Source of the DNA: Planctomycetia bacterium | Lineage (GTDB): Bacteria > Planctomycetota > Planctomycetia > Pirellulales > UBA1268 | DNA: 11,408 nucleotides | Assembly (NCBI GenBank): GCA_009919445.1 | Contig: RGBY01000063.1 | Location: 1-11,408 of the forward strand | Reading direction: 5' to 3' | Shown here: in pieces, positions 6,747 through 11,408 of the stretch | Position numbering within the stretch: the first letter of the stretch is position 1 | Layout of the letters: each line of letters opens with the position of its first letter | Translations under genes and position numbers: made by a program | The notes under the pieces: model-generated | What the model was told of the DNA's origin: nothing | The model's input: only the letters and a program-made list of their open reading frames with translations | Database searches by the model: none

Positions 6747-7898
6747 CTACCAGCGGGCCTCAAGGCCCAGATTGGCACCGTGCATAAACAGTCCACCCCC
6801 AGAGACCAGGCCCGTTCCGGCAGTGGTCGTATTGGCGAAGTCGAATTGGTCAGGAGCCAGTGCTGCACCTGTCAACCAGAACAGGTTGTAGCCAGCACGG
6901 ATGCCCCAGATGTCAGTCAGCCGATAGATGGCTGACAGATTGATATCTGCAACAAGACTTATTTCACTACCAACTGCTGAACGAGCAGCCCGCTGCTCAA
7001 AACCGGTGTAATCAATAAGTGGATCCTGGATCTGCTTCTGGGCATTCCCAAGAATTCCAGCTTTGGCCCAACTCTCAAATGCCCAACGCTCCCAGGTGAG
7101 TCGGCCGCGGGCACCGATCTGTGCGCCGAACGCATTGTTGCGAGTACGAACACGATAGGGTGTCAGAATCGATGACGTTGGCGTCACACAGCATTCGGTC
7201 ACAATGGAGGAGTCTTCCTCCAGGCCGATGTAGCGAAAGCCAGCGAGCCAGTCGACGGTCAGCCAACCACCCGTGCGATCGAGCCGTTCTGTCCAAGTGC
7301 GAAAGACATTAATCTCAGCGCTATTGACCGTTGAGGCATACGTGACAACCGCCGACTCGGCATCGGCAGTCAGAATGTTTCCGATCGGTGGTGGGAACTG
7401 CAGATAGTCTGGTGGGATACTTGTCGTCACGGCATCAGCAAACTGACCGTAGAGTCCAAAGTAGCCAATCTCCCAACCACGCAGGTCAGGGTTACGGCCA
7501 CCATAGAAGGCACGCACTCCTTCACTGAAAGGAAATTGCAGATCGGATGTCGCCAGGCGAACATCACTGGGATTACCAACGGCGACGATCAGCGGGCGGT
7601 TGATCGTCTGATTGTCGCGCCCCCAAGAGAGTGCGTCGGTAAGGGCATAATGTGTCCAGCGAGGCATGGCCACTTGCGAGAGGCCGGTAAGGCTGCCCCC
7701 GTCGATTACGACTGGTCCGCTCAGCGGCATGGTCTCCACCACGAGTGGCGGCGGTGTTAGGTCAATGGGCGGCACTGCTGCATCCTGACCAGAAGACGAT
7801 GTCGGGATGAGCACAGCCAGCAGCAGCGCTAACCCACCAACAAGAGGACCGCAGACCGGTCTTTTTCGCTCTTGGACTTGAATTCTTTGAAATCGCAT
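6747..7898 (-). CDS. BBP7-type outer membrane beta-barrel protein
   Basis: A 383-residue protein with a classical signal peptide: positive N-region ERKRP (10-14), hydrophobic core GPLVGGLALLLAVLI (17-31) and likely cleavage after SSSG or nearby. The mature part alternates beta strands and turns. It carries hallmarks I associate with the planctomycete BBP7 barrel family (PF07585). These are ALTDALSWGRDN near the start, GFRYIGLEED in the middle, NNAFGAQIGARGRL after it, then IWGIRAGYNLFWLTGAALAPDQ and the ending HGANLGLEARW. The final residue is an aromatic Trp, as expected for outer-membrane barrels. A Cys236-Cys237 pair lies in a loop between strands. The ATG at 7898 has GGGGG 6 nt upstream. 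Such proteins are numerous paralogues in planctomycetes; whether this one forms a pore, adhesin or structural protein is unknown. A terminator separates it from the upstream MpsC gene, so it probably has its own promoter. Confidence 0.85.
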   Translation of the reverse strand: MRFQRIQVQERKRPVCGPLVGGLALLLAVLIPTSSSGQDAAVPPIDLTPPPLVVETMPLSGPVVIDGGSLTGLSQVAMPRWTHYALTDALSWGRDNQTINRPLIVAVGNPSDVRLATSDLQFPFSEGVRAFYGGRNPDLRGWEIGYFGLYGQFADAVTTSIPPDYLQFPPPIGNILTADAESAVVTYASTVNSAEINVFRTWTERLDRTGGWLTVDWLAGFRYIGLEEDSSIVTECCVTPTSSILTPYRVRTRNNAFGAQIGARGRLTWERWAFESWAKAGILGNAQKQIQDPLIDYTGFEQRAARSAVGSEISLVADINLSAIYRLTDIWGIRAGYNLFWLTGAALAPDQFDFANTTTAGTGLVSGGGLFMHGANLGLEARW

Positions 7899-7946
7899 CG
7901 ATATCCCCCAAACGCTTAAGCAACGGCTAGTAAGACCAGACCAAAT

Positions 7947-7964
7947 ACCCCTCTATCGAGGGGT
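7947..7964. promoter_or_regulatory. Perfect hairpin in the BBP7 5' region
   Basis: ACCCCTC and GAGGGGT form a perfect 7-bp stem with a 4-nt loop, 48 nt before the BBP7 start codon. On the minus strand only ATTT follows, and on the plus strand TCTTTC, so a terminator function is weak in either direction. It may be an mRNA leader element or an operator palindrome. Confidence 0.35.
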
Positions 7965-8090
7965 TCTTTCGTAGGGTTGGTTTCGGCAGTCCGGGGAGTC
8001 GGCATGAGTTCTTTTTTGCCAACCGTTCCTCGCAGACTCAGCCCCCGATAACCAAACCAAAGAGTGGCTGGCCAAACCGTCTTGCGCCAC

Positions 8091-8148
8091 AAAAAAATCT
8101 GCCGGCGACCGGGAGATGTGTTCACCGCTTCTCCGGAAGCCGGCAGAT
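8091..8148 (-). terminator. Intrinsic terminator of the MpsC/DUF2294 gene
   Basis: On the minus strand ATCTGCCGGC (8148-8139) pairs perfectly with GCCGGCAGAT (8106-8097) and runs directly into a seven-T tract (8097-8091). The loop between contains a second CCGGGAGA/TCTCCGG pairing. It starts 40 nt after the stop codon of the MpsC gene and isolates that gene from the downstream BBP7 gene. Confidence 0.88.
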
Positions 8149-8187
8149 CGTGTCGTCGAACGCCTCTCGACAACTATGGGTCTGTGA

Positions 8188-8595
8188 TTAATCCCTTTGC
8201 CGGTTTCGTGACGGGCGGCTTCCATTCCGGCAGGCTGGTGGAGATGAAAGTGTCAGCACAATGACCTCTTCACCAGTTGCCGTGCTGATGTCGTGATGAA
8301 CATTGATGGGTTCAGCTCCAGTTGCTTCTCGCACCATTGCCTCCAGTGTCTGCCGACCGGCAAGCACCAGATGGCTGCGAAGTTGCTTGAGCAATTCGGC
8401 TGCCCTTGTATTGCCATTTTGATGTGATTCGATAAGTCGCTGCTCGGCAGCCGTGAGCACACCATCGAGATGGACAAACAGTTTGTTGTCAACCAGATGA
8501 GTGTGGACGCGACGGGGCCCACGCCCCATGAATTCCTGCTGAAAGCGGGTCACGATGTCGCAGACGGCCGCCTCAATTTCTCCCTGCGATCGCAT
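8188..8595 (-). CDS. MpsC / DUF2294 family protein
   Basis: A 135-residue soluble protein matching the DUF2294 family (PF10057, now named MpsC) by pattern. It has an amphipathic N-terminal helix with IVTRFQQEFMGRGPRRVHTH (14-33). DNKLFVHLDGVLTAAEQRL (36-54) follows, then a helix with LLKQLRSHLVLAGRQTLEAMV and the ending HHDISTATGEEVIVLTL (100-116). The family is about 110-120 residues, so this copy has a short extra C-terminal tail rich in Arg and Ser. In Staphylococcus, MpsC has been linked to a membrane-potential and bicarbonate system with MpsA and MpsB. No such partners are visible here, so that role cannot be transferred safely. I chose the ATG at 8595 because GGGAG lies 9 nt before it; a GTG start at 8643 would add 16 residues outside the family pattern. 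The gene is followed by a strong terminator. Confidence 0.8.
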   Translation of the reverse strand: MRSQGEIEAAVCDIVTRFQQEFMGRGPRRVHTHLVDNKLFVHLDGVLTAAEQRLIESHQNGNTRAAELLKQLRSHLVLAGRQTLEAMVREATGAEPINVHHDISTATGEEVIVLTLSSPPACRNGSRPSRNRQRD

Positions 8596-8666
8596 TGGTG
8601 ATTGCTCCCGTGTGTGAAATTCACCGCTGCGGAACAGGGCCACTCATGACCAAGCCCGCAGCGGCT

Positions 8667-8921
8667 TTACCGTGGCCGGCAGACCGGCCGGCACCGAGTC
8701 GAGATCCCTCTCGCTCCGATGCCGGCCAAAGCCTCCCTCGCCCGAAACCGCACCCCCTCGCTGGTGGGGTTTCGGTGACTGTTGTTTCGGTTGCCAGCCT
8801 GCCCTGCCATCAGATTTTTTTCGGGCTTTTTCTTTGCAGCCTTCAAGACGCTAGTCCAGCCGCAGCCAGCCCCTAAGCCCAGTCCGTCGCTCATCCTGAA
8901 TTTCAGTTTGTTCGGCGGCAT
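8667..8921 (-). CDS. Possible small protein, unknown function
   Basis: An 84-residue frame begins at the ATG at 8921 with GAGGT 8 nt upstream and ends 71 nt before the MpsC start. Its first 37 residues look protein-like and basic: MPPNKLKFRMSDGLGLGAG, then a Trp and a KAAKKKPEKNL segment. The second half is Arg-rich and overlaps a strong hairpin (8742-8775), which argues against coding. No family is recognised, and no signal peptide or membrane segment is present. If real it would be co-transcribed with MpsC. It could equally be an untranslated leader with a chance frame. Confidence 0.3.
   Translation of the reverse strand: MPPNKLKFRMSDGLGLGAGCGWTSVLKAAKKKPEKNLMAGQAGNRNNSHRNPTSEGVRFRAREALAGIGARGISTRCRPVCRPR
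8742..8775. repeat. Long perfect-ended inverted repeat upstream of MpsC
   Basis: CCGAAACC (8742-8749) pairs with GGTTTCGG (8768-8775). After one G-G mismatch, CACC (8751-8754) pairs with GGTG (8763-8766), leaving an 8-nt loop. No T-run follows on either side, so it is not an intrinsic terminator. Confidence 0.7.
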
Positions 8922-9021
8922 GTGATTTACCTCGATCGCGTTGCCCCCCCCCGACACGCGAGACAGGTGCCTTGGCTGCGGCTGTGGGCAGTGTCCAAAG
9001 AGAAATTGTTGGCGGCCTCCT

Positions 9022-9110
9022 GCGGCGGTAAACAGCCGCCCGTTTCGGTCATAACTCATGCGACCGCAATCGGTTGCGTTGCCCCCAGAGGAGCCCCTTC
9101 CACGGGCTCC
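9022..9110 (+). promoter_or_regulatory. Series of three hairpins in the leader of the protease gene
   Basis: In order: GGCGG/CCGCC (9024-9028 with 9036-9040); GCGACCG/CGGTTGC with one wobble pair and a CAAT loop (9060-9077); and a perfect 7-bp GGAGCCC/GGGCTCC stem (9090-9096 with 9104-9110). Their density suggests a folded RNA leader or protein-binding region, but no known riboswitch class was recognised. Confidence 0.35.
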
Positions 9111-9217
9111 CATCCCCACCAGACTTGGCTCGGCAACGGCACCATGGAAGGATGCCAGTGGCTTTCTTCTGGGGAAAAATTTTCTACTCGATTCACCCGG
9201 ATAGTTAGCCGCCGGAA

Positions 9218-9240
9218 CGATCCGCACGGTATGCGGATCG
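9218..9240 (+). promoter_or_regulatory. Perfect 9-bp hairpin just before the protease start
   Basis: CGATCCGCA and TGCGGATCG form a perfect 9-bp stem with a 5-nt loop, ending 25 nt before the ATG at 9266. It is followed by GCGATTTTGC, a poor T-tract, so termination would be weak. The position matches that of the strong terminator in front of the other LEPR-XLL gene. Confidence 0.5.
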
Positions 9241-9265
9241 GCGATTTTGCAACTCGTCACCCTGC

Positions 9266-11293
9266 ATGGATGCTGCCATGGATCGGCCTTTTTCTCTTCC
9301 CTCAACTCTGCACCGTCGGGCCACTCGTCGGTCTCAGCAACCTGCCGCGGCCAGCGCCGGAATTGAGCACCTCGAACCACGTTGCCTGCTCACAGCTGCT
9401 CCGGCTCTTCCTGGCTGGGTGGACGCGATTGATAGCGGCACCATGCCCGAGGTCCGCGAAAGTTACTGGGTGGGCCAGTGGACAATGGCCATCGACAGGC
9501 TGCCGGTTGAGGCTCTGCCTGGCTGGAAAATTGAACCGATCAGCCACCAGAACTTCACGGTCTACGCCCCCGGAACCTCTGCCGAAGATGTCTACGAATG
9601 GGCAACCAGACAAGACGGAATCGCCTGGATTGAACCCGACGTTGCTTTCCACCCCACAGCCACAAATGATCCCTTGTTTGGCGATCAGTGGGCATTGGAG
9701 AACACGGGCCAATACTACGGCACGGCCGGAGTGGACATCGCTGCCGCTGAAGCCTGGCAGATCACTACTGGATCGACCGAGGTGGTTGTGGCCATCATCG
9801 ATTCAGGCATCGACATCACTCACCCTGACCTGGCTGCAAACATCTGGACGAACCCAGGCGAGATCGCCGGAAATGGAATCGATGACGATGGCAATGGCTT
9901 CATCGACGACATTCACGGCTGGGACTTTGTCGACGATGACAACCTCCCGCTCGACGGCTACGGACACGGCACCCACATCGCCGGCACGATTGGTGCCATG
10001 ACAAATAATGGCATCGGTGTTGCGGGCGTCGCCCCACAGGTGTCACTCATGGCTCTCCGCTTTCAGGATGACCGGGGCGTCGGCTACACCAGCGGCATGC
10101 TCGCTGCCCTCGACTATGCGACGCGAATGCGACGCGATTTTGGGATAAACCTGGTTGCCTCAAACAACTCCTGGGCAAGCGGCAGCTTTTCACTCGTTGT
10201 CGAGGCCGCCATCAGGGCACACGGTGAAGCGGGCATTACCTTTGTGACCGCCGCCGGCAATGATGCCACCGACACCGACACCAGCCCGGTCTACCCCGGC
10301 GGGTATGACCTTCCCAATATAATCGTGGTCGCCTCGCACGCCGCCAGTGGCAGCCTGGCCGGGAGTTCCAACTTTGGCAGCACGTCTGTCGATCTGGCCG
10401 CTCCGGGACTGGCGATCAAATCGACGCTTCCCGGCGGAAACTATGGCACGCTTTCGGGCACTTCGATGGCGGCACCTCATGTCACTGGTGTCGTTGCCCT
10501 GCTGGCCGCAGCCAAGCCCGGGATCAGCGTCGCCGAAATCCGTGGGGCAATCTTAAACGGCGTGACGCCCACGACCGAACTTGCCGGACGGGTTGCCAGT
10601 GGCGGTCGACTCAACGCCTTCGCGGCTCTAGCTGCCATCGGTGAAGCACCTGAACCCACACCTGAACCCACACCTGAACCCACACCTGAACCCACACCTG
10701 AACCCACACCGGAGCCCACACCGGAGCCCACACCGGAGCCCACACCGGAGCCCACACCGGAGCAAGAACCGGTAACAGCCGCGCTCCCCGTGAATGAGCG
10801 ATTTCTGCAAGAGAGCACCACACCGGACCCCACGATCTGGCAGCAGCAGACCGGTGGCTTCTCTGTCATTGATCAAGCCGCTGTTTCCACTGACAGCGGA
10901 GATTCGACCATGACGATTCGGTCTGCTCCAGTCGCGGATGTCTCCCTGCAATCATTCGTTGACCTGCGTAATGGGGGCAAGCGGGCCAGACTAATCGCAC
11001 GGCAGCAGGATGCCGGCACCTTCTACAGCGCCGAACTTGTTGTAACTCGAAAGGGCCAGATGGTGCTGATCTATCGCTATGAAAACGGCCAGCGGATTCA
11101 GCTCGGGGCTCGCAAGGCTCCAAAGCCGGTCGGCCGGCTGGAGTTTCACCTGCGGGGTAGCCAGCTATCGCTCTATTTCCGGAGGGAACTGCTGGTGCAG
11201 GTCAATGACAACGTGATTCCTGCGGCTGGAGCAGTCGGCATCAGCGCGAAGGGCTCGGGCGTGAAGTTCGCCAACTTCTTCGCCGAGGTATGA
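9266..11293 (+). CDS. Secreted subtilisin-like serine protease (S8) with LEPR-XLL motif
   Basis: A 675-residue protease. The N-terminal 33 residues are Arg-rich without a classical signal. IEHLEPRCLLTAA (33-45) is a canonical LEPR-XLL motif. Residues about 60-145 form an inhibitor-type propeptide ending near IAWIEPDVAFHPTATNDPLF. The S8 catalytic domain follows with Asp179 in AIIDSGIDITHPDL, His234 in GHGTHIAGT, oxyanion Asn332 in TAAGND and Ser400 in GTSMAAPHVTG, so it should be active. A calcium-loop-like NGIDDDGNGFIDD insertion lies between the Asp and His motifs. After the domain comes a (PEPT)n linker (about 462-500) and a 165-residue C-terminal beta-rich domain resembling LamG/concanavalin-like folds, perhaps for glycan binding. 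Start: ATG 9266 is the only ATG after the in-frame TAG at 9206 other than ATG 9278. Neither has a clear Shine-Dalgarno sequence. Its target is unknown. Confidence 0.92.
   Translation: MDAAMDRPFSLPSTLHRRATRRSQQPAAASAGIEHLEPRCLLTAAPALPGWVDAIDSGTMPEVRESYWVGQWTMAIDRLPVEALPGWKIEPISHQNFTVYAPGTSAEDVYEWATRQDGIAWIEPDVAFHPTATNDPLFGDQWALENTGQYYGTAGVDIAAAEAWQITTGSTEVVVAIIDSGIDITHPDLAANIWTNPGEIAGNGIDDDGNGFIDDIHGWDFVDDDNLPLDGYGHGTHIAGTIGAMTNNGIGVAGVAPQVSLMALRFQDDRGVGYTSGMLAALDYATRMRRDFGINLVASNNSWASGSFSLVVEAAIRAHGEAGITFVTAAGNDATDTDTSPVYPGGYDLPNIIVVASHAASGSLAGSSNFGSTSVDLAAPGLAIKSTLPGGNYGTLSGTSMAAPHVTGVVALLAAAKPGISVAEIRGAILNGVTPTTELAGRVASGGRLNAFAALAAIGEAPEPTPEPTPEPTPEPTPEPTPEPTPEPTPEPTPEPTPEQEPVTAALPVNERFLQESTTPDPTIWQQQTGGFSVIDQAAVSTDSGDSTMTIRSAPVADVSLQSFVDLRNGGKRARLIARQQDAGTFYSAELVVTRKGQMVLIYRYENGQRIQLGARKAPKPVGRLEFHLRGSQLSLYFRRELLVQVNDNVIPAAGAVGISAKGSGVKFANFFAEV
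10649..10762 (+). repeat. 12-nt tandem repeat encoding the PEPT linker
   Basis: Nine complete 12-nt units and a partial tenth encode Pro-Glu-Pro-Thr. The first five are CCTGAACCCACA and the next four CCGGAGCCCACA, so the same peptide is written with two codon sets in two homogeneous blocks. The linker separates the protease domain from the C-terminal beta domain and is likely extended and variable in length between strains. Confidence 0.97.
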
Positions 11294-11408
11294 CCTAGCA
11301 GCAGCCCACGCCAACTGTCTTGAGAGCAAAGGAGACCGCAACTGAGCAGCCGTTTGGCCGCAAACCCAACGCAGGCCCCACAGTTTTCTTGCGTGCCCCA
11401 GACTGCGC
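11294..11408 (+). other. Right edge: downstream region, possible gene start
   Basis: No terminator is visible after the protease stop. AAAGGAG at 11328-11334 looks like a ribosome binding site and is followed 7 nt later by CTG, after which the frame stays open to the window end. CTG is a rare start and the peptide is not recognisable. All minus-strand frames are also mostly open here, so no gene is called. Confidence 0.2.

Larger units (their letters stand above)
8596..9265. other. 670-nt region between divergent genes, rich in hairpins
   Basis: The region lies between the MpsC gene and the protease gene and should hold both promoters, but no convincing -35/-10 pair was found. It contains at least six inverted repeats (8674-8689, 8742-8775, 9024-9040, 9060-9077, 9090-9110, 9218-9240). 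It also has a run of nine C at 8944-8952 and three copies of GTTTCGGT (8769, 8784, 9042). One small minus-strand frame with a ribosome binding site is listed separately. Long open frames crossing this region on both strands have non-protein-like composition and were rejected. Confidence 0.65.

Noticed and set aside
7916..8225. Two overlapping short minus-strand frames between MpsC and BBP7
   Set aside because: They cross the intrinsic terminator of MpsC and the BBP7 leader hairpin and have no protein-like pattern or ribosome site.
8922..10001. Long plus-strand open frame (359 codons) overlapping the protease start
   Set aside because: Its second half is an out-of-frame reading of the protease, which has an intact catalytic triad and family motifs. 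The composition is Ser/Thr/Arg-rich and resembles no protein.
10649..10762. Regular short repeats considered as a CRISPR-like array
   Set aside because: Units are 12 nt with no spacers and lie in frame within the protease gene, encoding a Pro-Glu-Pro-Thr linker.
10477..10869. Antisense frames with Gly-Ser-Gly-Val or Trp-Ala-Pro-Val repeats
   Set aside because: These are complements of the PEPT-coding 12-nt repeat in the protease gene.

Overview
The window looks like a chromosomal segment of a planctomycete, probably Pirellulales-like. Two proteins carry the planctomycete LEPR-XLL N-terminal motif, one is a BBP7-type outer-membrane beta-barrel, and the genes are moderately GC-rich and widely spaced. 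The family calls come from reading the translated sequence, without any database search, so genus-level placement is not possible.

Left part (1-2360, minus strand): three co-directional genes with 82 and 91 nt gaps. In transcription order they are a PAPS-dependent sulfotransferase, a class I SAM methyltransferase and a glycosyltransferase that runs off the left edge. They look like part of a surface-glycan assembly or modification locus.

Centre (2361-7898): a 679-nt gene-free region separates the glycan genes from a divergent plus-strand gene for a 1146-aa secreted protein (LEPR-XLL motif, four DUF11-like beta-sandwich repeats, FG-GAP/calcium-loop C-terminus). A very strong intrinsic terminator sits 25 nt before its start codon although no gene lies upstream on that strand. 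This suggests either an attenuated leader or a separate small RNA. Two of the DUF11 repeats form a 360-bp tandem duplication with a recently homogenised tract. A convergent minus-strand gene encodes the BBP7-type barrel protein with a classical signal peptide.

Right part (7899-11408): a small minus-strand MpsC/DUF2294 gene with a clear intrinsic terminator behind it, then a 670-nt region full of hairpins with one possible small ORF, then a divergent plus-strand subtilisin-like protease. The protease has a LEPR-XLL motif, propeptide, intact catalytic triad, a (PEPT)n linker and a C-terminal beta-sandwich. The last 115 nt hold no confident gene.

Together the genes point to cell-surface biology: sulfated or methylated glycan, a large adhesin-like exoprotein, an outer-membrane barrel and a secreted protease. 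No mobile element, tRNA, rRNA or CRISPR array was seen. The most interesting unexplained signals are the structured leaders in front of both LEPR-XLL genes.
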